A model generated the notes under the pieces. The model did no database searches. It worked only from the letters and a program-made list of their open reading frames with translations, and had not been told where the DNA came from. 64,000 bases of DNA from Isoptericola halotolerans (GTDB lineage: Bacteria; Actinomycetota; Actinomycetes; Actinomycetales; Cellulomonadaceae), in the NCBI RefSeq assembly GCF_013149785.1, contig NZ_JABEZU010000004.1:85930-149929 (forward strand). Reading direction: 5' to 3'. Every line of letters begins with the position of its first letter. The first letter of the stretch is position 1. The position numbers and the translations under genes are program-made. Positions 9,294 to 16,886 of the stretch are shown here, piece by piece.

Positions 9294-10177
9294 GCCGTCA
9301 CCTCACGGTAGATCTGGGCCAGGGAAGGCCGGACAGGGCTGAGCTCGCGGACCTGGCCGCGCTCGAGGGCCGTGGCGAGCAACCGCTGGGCGGTGGCGTC
9401 GTCGGCCAGCTCGAGCAGCGCCGTCGGGCCGTCGACGTCCACGGCGTGCACACCGGGGACCCCCCGGACCCAGCCGGCGTCCGAGTCGAGGACGAGCCGG
9501 TGGCGCAGGGTGCCCGCCTCCTGGAGCTCGGTGGGGGTGCCGTCGGCGACGACCCGCCCGGAGCGCAGGATGACCAGCCGCTCGCACAGCCGCTCGACGA
9601 GGTCGAGCTGATGGGAGCTGAACAGCACCGGGACACCGCGGGCCGTGTGCTCGCGCAGCAGGTCGACCATGCCGTCGACGGCGGCCGGGTCCAGGCCCGA
9701 GAACGGCTCGTCGAGGATGAGGGCCCGCGGTCGGCCCATCAGGGCCGCGGTGATCTGCACCCGCTGCTGGTTGCCGAGGCTGAGCTTCTCGACGTGGTCC
9801 TTGGCGCGGTCGGCGAGCCCGAGGCGGTCCAGGTGCTCCAGGGTCTCGCGCCGGGCGTCCGCCGTCGGGATCCCTCGGAGCCGGGCCAGGTAGACGAGCT
9901 GGTCGAGGGCGGGCTGCTTCGGGTACAGGCCGCGTTCTTCGGGCATGTACCCGAAGGAGCGCCGGTCCGCACGAGTGACGGGCCGTCCGCCGAAGCGCAC
10001 CTCGCCGGAGGTGATCGCCAGGACGCCCATCATCATGCGCATCGTGGTGGTCTTGCCGGCACCGTTGGAGCCGACGAACCCGGTGAGCAGCCCTCCCGGG
10101 GCCCGGAAGGAGACGGCGTCGACGGCTCGGCGGTCGCCGAACGTTCTGGTCAGGTCGTGGACCTCGAGCGTGGTCAT
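9290..10177 (-). CDS. ABC transporter ATP-binding protein (NatA-like)
   Basis: 295-residue ATPase with Walker A GSNGAGKTT (about residues 36-44), a signature variant LSLGNQQ, Walker B ALILDEPFSGLD and the switch His in FSSHQLD. The C-terminal part after residue 215 is the small regulatory extension common to exporter ATPases of the NatA/DrrA type. It is the first gene of the minus-strand run that continues through the permease, three propeller proteins, endonuclease and antiporter; its promoter must lie in the 269-bp gap to the divergent gene at 10447. Energises the NatB-like permease encoded immediately downstream. Confidence 0.9.
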   Translation of the reverse strand: MTTLEVHDLTRTFGDRRAVDAVSFRAPGGLLTGFVGSNGAGKTTTMRMMMGVLAITSGEVRFGGRPVTRADRRSFGYMPEERGLYPKQPALDQLVYLARLRGIPTADARRETLEHLDRLGLADRAKDHVEKLSLGNQQRVQITAALMGRPRALILDEPFSGLDPAAVDGMVDLLREHTARGVPVLFSSHQLDLVERLCERLVILRSGRVVADGTPTELQEAGTLRHRLVLDSDAGWVRGVPGVHAVDVDGPTALLELADDATAQRLLATALERGQVRELSPVRPSLAQIYREVTA

Positions 10178-10446
10178 GGCACCGACGCTACGGAACCTCC
10201 CGCCGGAAGGGATCCGCCGCGGGGTGGACCGGGATGACTCCGCCTCGCGACGGACCGGCGGCGTCCGTCAGCGCAGCCGCTGCTGCGGGGACTCACCGAT
10301 GAGCGACGGACGGGCGAGGTTGCCCGGCGACGGCCAGCCGTCACGCCGTGGAAGCTCACGCCTTCCGGGGTGGAAGGGTGAGTCGGCGCGGCGTCGGTGC
10401 ACAGGCTGTGGATGGCGGCTGCGGGCTGTGGGTCCGCCACGCTGAG

Positions 10447-11445
10447 ATGGTCCGCATGCCCACTCCTCGCCTCGTCGTGCCGACCCGGCTGCTCCTGAGG
10501 GCCCAGGTCCAGGAAGGGCTCGTCTCCGTCCGCCAGGCCCGGGCGGAGGGGATGACAGACGCACAGCTCCACCGACTCGTCCGCTCGCACCGGTGGCTCC
10601 GCGTCGCTCGCGGGGTCTACGACACCCGGGAGCCGGGCATCCTCGACCTCGACCCGTACGACCGACGACGACGGCGCGCCGCCGTGCTGGGAGCCCTGGC
10701 CCACCCCGGGTCGATCGTCACGGGGGTCGCCGCGCTGGTGCTGCACGGCGTGCAGGGCGCGCCGACGAGCGTCACCCCCGAGGTGACGATGCCGGACCGC
10801 ACGGACCGGAAGGGGTCAGGTGCCGTGCGGGTCCGCCGTGTCACGACGAACGGGCACGTCGAGGTGCACGGGCTGCGCTCCGCCATGGTGGCGGACGCTC
10901 TCGTCCAGGCGGTGCCCACCGTCGGCCGGCGCCATGCCGTGGCTCTCATGGACTCGGCCCGGCAGCAGCGGCTGATCGACGCCGACGGGTTCGCCCTGGC
11001 CGCGCAGCTCGACCGGCGACGACCCGGCGGCGTGCGTCGCCGAGGGTGGTGGCAGGCGTCCCGGCGCCAGGCGGAGTCCCCGGCCGAGACGTGGGCGCGG
11101 TTGACCTGCACCGACCGGGGAGTCCGGCCGGACGTGCTGCAGCTCCCGGTGGACGACGCCTCGGGCCGGCAGGTCGCCCGGGTCGACCTCGCCTGGCTGC
11201 TGCCGGACGGCGGAGCGCTCCTCGTCGAGATCGACGGCCGAGACGTCCACGACCGTCCCGACGCCGTGCTGCGCGACCGCGACCGGCAGAACCGGCTCGC
11301 CGGCCGCCGCTCCCTCGTGCTGCGGTTCACCGGCAGGGAGGCGTGGGACGGCACCGCTGCCGCCCGGGTAGCCGCTGTCCTCGAGAAGGAACGCTGGCAC
11401 CCGCAGCGGCCGCCCGCCACCTTCCGGTTCCGGCCGACGGGCTGA
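10447..11445 (+). CDS. AbiEi-like N-terminal domain / DUF559 nuclease-like protein
   Basis: 332 residues from ATG 10447 (ATG 10456 also possible; upstream in-frame GTG codons give non-conserved sequence). Residues about 15-50 (LVSVRQARAEGMTDAQLH, then RWLRVARGVYD) form the winged-helix-like segment of the AbiEi antitoxin family. The C-terminus contains LLVEIDGRDVHD and then RDRDRQNRLAGRR, the very-short-patch-repair-like DUF559 fold. This combination is widespread as a solitary gene in actinomycetes. There is no AbiEii nucleotidyltransferase toxin partner next to it, so calling it an antitoxin would be unsafe. DNA binding plus possible nuclease activity is inferred from the folds only. Confidence 0.7.
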   Translation: MVRMPTPRLVVPTRLLLRAQVQEGLVSVRQARAEGMTDAQLHRLVRSHRWLRVARGVYDTREPGILDLDPYDRRRRRAAVLGALAHPGSIVTGVAALVLHGVQGAPTSVTPEVTMPDRTDRKGSGAVRVRRVTTNGHVEVHGLRSAMVADALVQAVPTVGRRHAVALMDSARQQRLIDADGFALAAQLDRRRPGGVRRRGWWQASRRQAESPAETWARLTCTDRGVRPDVLQLPVDDASGRQVARVDLAWLLPDGGALLVEIDGRDVHDRPDAVLRDRDRQNRLAGRRSLVLRFTGREAWDGTAAARVAAVLEKERWHPQRPPATFRFRPTG

Positions 11446-11518
11446 GAGGCTCGGCACCGGTGCTGCGGATCCTCACTCCTCAGGGACCGATGCCTGAGAT
11501 CTCCCGGCGACGGGGGCG

Positions 11519-12214
11519 TCAGCCTGCGTGCCGGTGGACGTAGACGACGGCCTGCACCCGGTCGCGCAGGTGCAGCTTGGACAGCACGTTGGAGACGTGG
11601 GTCTTGACGGTCGCCTCACCGAGGAACAGCTCGGCGGCGATCTCGGCGTTCGACAGGCCCCGACCCACCAGGGTCAGGACCTCCAGCTCCCTGGGGGTCA
11701 GCAGGTCCGCACCCGGGGCCGACGGCGGCACCGCGGCCGGCTGCTCCGGCGCCGGCCGTCCGGTCGCCGACCGGAGGGCGGGCGAGTCGGCCGACCCCGC
11801 CGACACCATGCGGTCGACGACGCGCCGCGTCACCTGGGGCGACAGCAACGCCTGCCCCTCGGCGACCGTGCGGACGGCCTCGACGAGGTGCTCGGCGTCG
11901 GAGTTCTTCAGCAGGAACCCGGAGGCACCCGCCGCCAGGGCGTCGAACACGTAGTCGTCGGTGTCGAAGGTGGTGAGCACCAGCACCGGGGCCAGGTTCT
12001 CCGCGGCGATCCGTCGCGTCGCCTCGATGCCGTCCATCACGGGCATCTGGACGTCCATGAGGACGACGTCGGGGCGCAGCTCGCGGGCAGCCTCGACCGC
12101 CTCGGCACCGTCCGCGGCCTCGCCGACCACCTCGAGGTCGTCCTCCACCGAGAGGATGAGCCGGAACCCCGACCTGACCAGAGCCTGGTCGTCGACCAGC
12201 AGGACGGTCGTCAT
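11519..12214 (-). CDS. Response regulator, NarL/FixJ (LuxR-HTH) family
   Basis: 231 residues. Receiver domain 1-118 with the acidic pair D8/D9, phospho-acceptor D54 in VVLMDVQMP, the Thr in VLTTFD and the Lys in FLLKNSD. An Ala/Pro-rich linker of about 40 residues, longer than usual, precedes a LuxR-type helix-turn-helix (LTPRELEVLTLVGRGLSNAE) at the C-terminus. It starts with ATG overlapping the histidine kinase stop (ATGA), so the two are translated together and form a cognate pair. Target genes are not evident; nothing adjacent is an obvious regulon member. Confidence 0.92.
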   Translation of the reverse strand: MTTVLLVDDQALVRSGFRLILSVEDDLEVVGEAADGAEAVEAARELRPDVVLMDVQMPVMDGIEATRRIAAENLAPVLVLTTFDTDDYVFDALAAGASGFLLKNSDAEHLVEAVRTVAEGQALLSPQVTRRVVDRMVSAGSADSPALRSATGRPAPEQPAAVPPSAPGADLLTPRELEVLTLVGRGLSNAEIAAELFLGEATVKTHVSNVLSKLHLRDRVQAVVYVHRHAG

Positions 12215-13596
12215 GACTCCTCCAGGGGCAGCGGCAGCCGGACGCGCACACGGTACCCGCCCATCACGCGCGGACCGATCTCCGCCACCCCGTGGTGCGT
12301 GGCGACCCGCTCACGGATGCCCACCAGCCCCAGCCCGGACCCGGAGGACCCCGGGCGGGCCCGGCCGTCGTCGACCACCTCGACCTCGGCGAAGCCTCCT
12401 CGGAACCGCTCGTCGTCCGGGACCGGTCGTCGGTCCACCCGGACGGTGATCCCGACCGCACGGGCCGTCGAGTGCTTGCGGACGTTCGCCAGGGCCTCCT
12501 GCGCGGTCCGGTACAGGCTGAGACCCAGCGCCCCCGGGACCGCGGGAACGCCGCCGGGCGGCTCGGAGACCAGCGTGACCGAGACGTCGAGGCCGTCGTC
12601 GGCCTCGGCCAGCCGGGCGATGTCGTCGACCCCCGGCTCCGGCGATCGGCCGCCCCCGGCCCCCGGGTCGTCACCGTCGTCGCCGATCTCCCGCAGCGTG
12701 CCGACCAGTCCGCGCATCTGCTCCACGGCGTCGCGCGAGGCGGCCTCGATGGTGGCGAGCGGCACCCGGGGATCCTGGGTGGCGGCGTCGCCCTTCGCCA
12801 GGAGCCGGCGGGCCGCCGACGCCTGGATCCCGATCACGGACACGTGGTGCGCGACGACGTCGTGCAGCTCGCGGGCGATCCGCAGCCTCTCCGAGACGAC
12901 GGCACGGCGGCCGAGCTCGGCGGCCTGCCGCTCGATCGTGGTGGCCTGCTCGGTGAGCTGCGCCCGTCGTCGCGCCCCGTGCCAGGTGACCTGCCCCAGG
13001 GCGATCGCCCCGAAGAAGTAGGCGAAGTTCACCAGCCATGACTGGGCGACCATCGCGCCGAGGGGCGGGAAGAGTCCCGGCGGGTCGTCGAGCAGACCCT
13101 CGTTCTCGGCGAACTGCTGCATGCCGGAGCTGACGGCCATCTGCCAGAACAGCCAGCCGAACATGGCGACGAGGCTGGCCGTGACCACGATGATCATGGC
13201 TCGGCGGTCGCGCGCCCACGCCACGGCCGTGTACAGCGTCATGAAGTACACCACCTGCAGCACCTGGGTCATCACGACGTCCGGGACGGTCAGGCCGACG
13301 AGGAGGAAGTGGGCGTAGACGGTGGCGAGCACCGCCAACGGGTACCGGCGGCGGACCACGAGCGGCAGCGCTCCGGCGGCGGACAGCGTGTAGAGGAGCC
13401 AGGGCGGCTCGGGATCGCCCCAGAGGTACCCGGCCGAGCGGGCCAGCTCCATGCCTGCCACCGCCAGGACCGTGAGCCCCAGCCCGAGCCACACGTCTCG
13501 GCGGTAGGCAGCACGCGGGTCGGCAGGCAGGCGGTCGAAGTCGTCGTCGAGGCCGAACCACTCGGCGAGCACCTCGGTGGGGCGGGGTCGCGGCAT
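12211..13596 (-). CDS. Sensor histidine kinase, HisKA_3 family
   Basis: 461 residues from the ATG at 13596 (MPRPRPTEVL). Several transmembrane helices occupy residues 35-205 without a clear extracellular sensor domain, so it probably senses within the membrane. A coiled coil (about 208-235) leads to the phospho-acceptor region ARELHDVVAHHVS with His245, characteristic of NarX/DesK-like kinases that pair with LuxR-type regulators. The C-terminal HATPase carries SGSGLGLVGIRERV (G box). It is encoded directly upstream of, and overlapping, its response regulator and divergent from the hydrolase gene at 13714. Confidence 0.92.
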   Translation of the reverse strand: MPRPRPTEVLAEWFGLDDDFDRLPADPRAAYRRDVWLGLGLTVLAVAGMELARSAGYLWGDPEPPWLLYTLSAAGALPLVVRRRYPLAVLATVYAHFLLVGLTVPDVVMTQVLQVVYFMTLYTAVAWARDRRAMIIVVTASLVAMFGWLFWQMAVSSGMQQFAENEGLLDDPPGLFPPLGAMVAQSWLVNFAYFFGAIALGQVTWHGARRRAQLTEQATTIERQAAELGRRAVVSERLRIARELHDVVAHHVSVIGIQASAARRLLAKGDAATQDPRVPLATIEAASRDAVEQMRGLVGTLREIGDDGDDPGAGGGRSPEPGVDDIARLAEADDGLDVSVTLVSEPPGGVPAVPGALGLSLYRTAQEALANVRKHSTARAVGITVRVDRRPVPDDERFRGGFAEVEVVDDGRARPGSSGSGLGLVGIRERVATHHGVAEIGPRVMGGYRVRVRLPLPLEES

Positions 13597-13713
13597 CGGT
13601 CCAGCGTAGGGAACCCGCCCACGGCCCGGATCCCCCCGACGACGGAGATCCGGGTCCGACGGCGCGTCGAGCCTCGCCGGGTGGGGCGTCCGGGTTCGTG
13701 CCAGCCTGCGGGG

Positions 13714-14553
13714 ATGACGGCCTTCTGGATCTGCCGCACCTGCGCCGTCGAGCACGCGGCGCCACCGGAGCTCTGCGCGATCTGCGCCGACGAGCGGCAG
13801 TGGGTGCCGGCGTCGGGCCAGGCCTGGACCTCGCTGGACGAGCTCGCCTCCGCGGGGCGGCGGATCGAGGTCCACGAGCTGGAGCCGAACCTGTTCGCGC
13901 TGGAGTCCGTTCCCGACGTGGGCATCGGGCAGCAGTCCAAGCTCGTGCGCACGGCACGCGGCGCGCTGCTGTGGGACCCGCTCGGTTTCGTGGACGACGA
14001 CGGCGTCGCCGCGGTGCGCGACCTGGCCGGCCCGGCAGGGGTCGTCGCGGTGGTCGCGAGCCACCCGCACATGTTCGGGGTCCAGGTGGAGTGGAGCCGC
14101 CGGCTGGCCGGGGACGAGGATCCGATCCCGGTCCTCGTCGCCGAGGCCGACGTCGGCTGGGTGGCCCGGCCGGACCCCGCGATCCGGACGTGGTCCGGTG
14201 AGATCGAGGTGCTGCCCGGGGTCACGCTGAGCCAGCCGGGCGGGCACTTCCCGGGCTCCGCCGTCGTGCACTGGGCCGCCGGGGCCGACGGGCGGGGCGT
14301 GCTGCTCTCGGGGGACACGATCTTCGCCAACCCGGACCGCACGTCGGTGAGCTTCCTGCGCAGCTACCCGAACCGCATCCCGCTGTCGGGGGCGGTGGCA
14401 CTGCGGGTCGCCGGTCACGTGGCCCGGAGGCCGTTCGACCGGCTGTACAACAACTTCGACGGTGTGATCCCCGAAGACGCGCGTGCCGCCGTGCTGAGAT
14501 CAGCACGACGGCACGCGGCGTGGGTGCGAGGGGACTTCGATCACCTCACGTGA
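13714..14553 (+). CDS. Metallo-beta-lactamase-fold hydrolase with N-terminal zinc-ribbon-like motif
   Basis: 279 residues starting at ATG 13714, preceded by a G-rich ribosome-binding stretch. The N-terminus has two Cys pairs, CRTC (7-10) and CAIC (21-24), a likely structural metal site. The rest fits the MBL fold: SHPHMFG in the position of the HxHxDH motif (degenerate), GGHFPGS with the next His, and SGDTIF with the bridging Asp. The missing second part of the HxHxDH motif suggests an altered metal centre. Divergent from the two-component system and convergent with the AztD-like gene. Substrate unknown. Confidence 0.75.
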   Translation: MTAFWICRTCAVEHAAPPELCAICADERQWVPASGQAWTSLDELASAGRRIEVHELEPNLFALESVPDVGIGQQSKLVRTARGALLWDPLGFVDDDGVAAVRDLAGPAGVVAVVASHPHMFGVQVEWSRRLAGDEDPIPVLVAEADVGWVARPDPAIRTWSGEIEVLPGVTLSQPGGHFPGSAVVHWAAGADGRGVLLSGDTIFANPDRTSVSFLRSYPNRIPLSGAVALRVAGHVARRPFDRLYNNFDGVIPEDARAAVLRSARRHAAWVRGDFDHLT

Positions 14554-14574
14554 TCGGTCGACCGGGGTCGACGA

Positions 14575-15963
14575 TCAGTGGTCGTGGTCGTGGTCCTCGT
14601 CACCGTGGTCGTGGTCCTCGTCACCGTGGTCGTGGTCCTCGTGGTCCTCGTCCTCGTGCGCCTCGTCCTCGTGCGCCTCGTCCTCGTGACCGTGGTCGTG
14701 CTCGGCCGGGGGCTCGCCCAGGGCGCCGGAGATCTCGTTCGGCGCGACGTCCAGCTCACCGGTGGCCCACACCTCGCCGTCGATGATGTCCACCGCGTGG
14801 ACGGCGTTGTTCGCCGGGTCGGTCACGTAGACCGAACCGTCGAGGGTGAAGACGGCCGGGCGCGGCTCCTGCCACTCCTCCGGCTCCTCCCACTCGTCGA
14901 CCACGGGGATCGACGCGGTGATCTCGGCGGTCTCCGGGTCGATGACCTGCAGGGAACCGTCGGTGGTGAGCACGAGAGCCTCGCCGTCGTCGCCGCGGGC
15001 GAGCGAGCGGAAGGTGTACGAGCCCGGGAGCTCGACGAGCTCGAGGCTCGCGTCGCGGGTGTCGATCAGGCTGACCGTGGTGGGGCGCTCGAGGTCGGCG
15101 TCCGGGTCGGTCTTGTAGTCGCCGAGCATGATCGGCGACGTCTCGCTGCCGGCCTGGTTGCCGATACGGGAGTACTCGTCCGGGGTCTCGACCTTGGTGA
15201 TCTCGCCGTCGGCGTAGATCAGGGCGCCGTCGGTGCAGCCGACGACGACGGCCTCACCCTGGGCGACGGCCTCGCCGTGCACGCCGGGGCACTCGTCGCT
15301 CGCAGCGATCTCCTCGCCGTCGGCGTCGAGCACGCGGATGCCGGTGCGCTCGTCCTCGTTGCCCTCGGTGACCAGCAGGGAGCCGTCGCTCAGCGGGACG
15401 GCCACACCGTGGTGGGCCTCGGCGAGCTGGACCTCCTCGACACCTTCCTGGGTGGCGATCTCGTCGGAGTCGACGAGCTGGATCAGACCGGTGCCGTCGT
15501 CGAAGAGCGCCGTGACGCCGTCGTGCACGACGGCATGACCCGGCGTCTCGGCGGCGTACACGACGTCCGTGAGCTGCGGCGACTTCGTGAAGTAGTGGTA
15601 GTGGTCGCCGTGGCCCTGACCGTAGGTGCCCGTGTCGAGGACCTGGAACCCGCCGGTGGTGGACACGAGGACGTGCTGGCCGTCGCCCGCCGGGTTGAGG
15701 CGGTTGAAGCCGGCGAGCTCGATGTCGGCGACCTCCTCGAGGGTCTGCGCGTCGAGGACCTTGATGCCTCCGTCGTAGGTCACGGCGAGGCGCGGGCTGC
15801 GCCCCTGGACCTCGGTCGCAGGCTCGTCGGTGGTCTCGTCGGCAGCGGGGGCCGACTCGGTGGGCTCGGCGGCCGGCTCGTCGGAGTCGGTGCCGCAGGC
15901 CGCGACGAGCGCGAGCGGCAGGGCGAGCGCGAGCGCGGTGGCCGCGCGGGAACGGAGTTTCAT
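14575..15963 (-). CDS. AztD-like zinc-binding beta-propeller lipoprotein
   Basis: 462 residues with a lipoprotein signal peptide (lipobox LVAAC, lipidated Cys23), an acidic linker, then a propeller resembling the periplasmic zinc metallochaperone AztD. The loop HGDHYHYF (118-125) offers three closely spaced His ligands, as in the flexible zinc-binding loop of AztD. The last about 42 residues are almost entirely His, Asp and Glu, encoded by imperfect direct repeats (14578-14700), and should bind zinc or other metals; this tail is an extra feature. Two Zur-box-like sites upstream support zinc-repressed expression. No AztABC/ZnuABC importer lies in the window. Called AztD by similarity of architecture; a general metal-buffer role is possible. 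Confidence 0.75.
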   Translation of the reverse strand: MKLRSRAATALALALPLALVAACGTDSDEPAAEPTESAPAADETTDEPATEVQGRSPRLAVTYDGGIKVLDAQTLEEVADIELAGFNRLNPAGDGQHVLVSTTGGFQVLDTGTYGQGHGDHYHYFTKSPQLTDVVYAAETPGHAVVHDGVTALFDDGTGLIQLVDSDEIATQEGVEEVQLAEAHHGVAVPLSDGSLLVTEGNEDERTGIRVLDADGEEIAASDECPGVHGEAVAQGEAVVVGCTDGALIYADGEITKVETPDEYSRIGNQAGSETSPIMLGDYKTDPDADLERPTTVSLIDTRDASLELVELPGSYTFRSLARGDDGEALVLTTDGSLQVIDPETAEITASIPVVDEWEEPEEWQEPRPAVFTLDGSVYVTDPANNAVHAVDIIDGEVWATGELDVAPNEISGALGEPPAEHDHGHEDEAHEDEAHEDEDHEDHDHGDEDHDHGDEDHDHDH

Positions 15964-16038
15964 GGGTGACGTCTTTCCATCTCTGGCTGTCCGGGCGTGG
16001 CGCGCGGGCGCGGGCACCGGGGGACTCCTGCGCGGGAA

Positions 16039-16053
16039 TGAGAACCGTTCGCA
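16039..16053. promoter_or_regulatory. Zur-box-like site 1
   Basis: The 15-mer TGAGAACCGTTCGCA fits the TGA-AA-centre-TT-CA palindrome of actinobacterial Zur boxes with few mismatches. It lies 76 bp upstream of the AztD-like start, just downstream of the likely promoter. Inference from sequence only. Confidence 0.5.
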
Positions 16054-16076
16054 AGGAGTCCCTAGTGAAGCACGGC

Positions 16077-16091
16077 CCATAACGGTTATCA
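16077..16091. promoter_or_regulatory. Zur-box-like site 2
   Basis: On the minus strand this reads TGATAACCGTTATGG, sharing the AACCGTT core with site 1, 38 bp away (centre to centre). The TTGATA in it could be the -35 element with a weak TTCACT -10 seventeen bp later, so occupancy would block RNA polymerase at the AztD-like gene. Confidence 0.5.
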
Positions 16092-16115
16092 AACTCATGA
16101 TGGCCGCGGGGCCGG

Positions 16116-16886
16116 TCAGTCGTTCTCGCGCTGCCAGCGGCCCGCTGCCAGGCTGACGATGAGCGCGACGAAGACCACCAGGTAGACCTGCCCGACGATG
16201 GCCTCGCTGGTCGCGAGCAGGCGGCCCAGCGGGGTCACCGCGGCAAGGTCCCCGTAGCCGAGCGTCGTGATCGTGGTCATGCTGAAGTACATGAACGACG
16301 TGGTCGGCTCGTCGGTGCCGAAGAAGGGCTCGGCGGAGTACGCGTCGACCGTGAGGAACGCGTAGTAGTACGCCAGCGAGATGAGCAGGTAGGCCGAGAC
16401 CGCGCCGAGCAGCGTCGCCAGCGTGACGACCCGGTGCTGCACCAGCCGGCGCGCCACCACCACGGGGGCGAAGGCCGCGATGAGCAGCAGCAGCGGCGGT
16501 GCCGACGTCACGGAGTCCGACGTCTCCAGGACCAGCACCACCACCAGCGAGAGGACGACCAGCACCCCCAGGAAGACGTAGGCCCGACGACGCCAGCGGG
16601 TCCGCAGCCCCGACGCCCGCAGGGCCAGCCCGAGCGTCGCGCCCACCGCCAGGGTGGTCGCCAGTCCGGCGGCCTGAGCCCCGAACCGGCCGTCGGACGC
16701 ACGGATGTCCACGAGGGACAGCAGGGCCACCGTCAGCGCCACCAGGACGAGCAGCACCCCGAACCGGTCGACCCAGCGCGAGCGCGGGTCCACGAACGGG
16801 TCGTCGTCGGGCACCGGCTGGCGCTTGCGCGAGAAGAAGCCTCGCGGCCCGCCCTCGGGTGGGGACGCCTCGGGGTCGGGACTCAC
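16116..16886 (-). CDS. Potassium channel family protein (six helices plus pore loop)
   Basis: 256 residues. Six hydrophobic helices; between the fifth and sixth is the pore helix and selectivity filter SMTTITTLGYGDL, the TxGYGD signature of K+ channels. There is no clear S4 arginine ladder and no RCK or cyclic-nucleotide domain; the C-terminus ends shortly after the last helix, and the N-terminal 40 residues are hydrophilic and cytoplasmic. The GTG start (16886) overlaps the YibE/F stop as GTGA, so the channel is translationally coupled to that protein. Likely conducts K+ across the cytoplasmic membrane; gating unknown. Confidence 0.88.
   Translation of the reverse strand: MSPDPEASPPEGGPRGFFSRKRQPVPDDDPFVDPRSRWVDRFGVLLVLVALTVALLSLVDIRASDGRFGAQAAGLATTLAVGATLGLALRASGLRTRWRRRAYVFLGVLVVLSLVVVLVLETSDSVTSAPPLLLLIAAFAPVVVARRLVQHRVVTLATLLGAVSAYLLISLAYYYAFLTVDAYSAEPFFGTDEPTTSFMYFSMTTITTLGYGDLAAVTPLGRLLATSEAIVGQVYLVVFVALIVSLAAGRWQREND

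Noticed and set aside
10178-10446. Upstream extension of the AbiEi-like gene by in-frame GTG codons
   Set aside because: The added sequence is not conserved-looking and has codon use unlike the gene; start kept at 10447.
14578-14700. Direct repeats considered as an independent repeat element
   Set aside because: They are in frame with the His/Asp/Glu tail of the lipoprotein, so coding constraint explains them.
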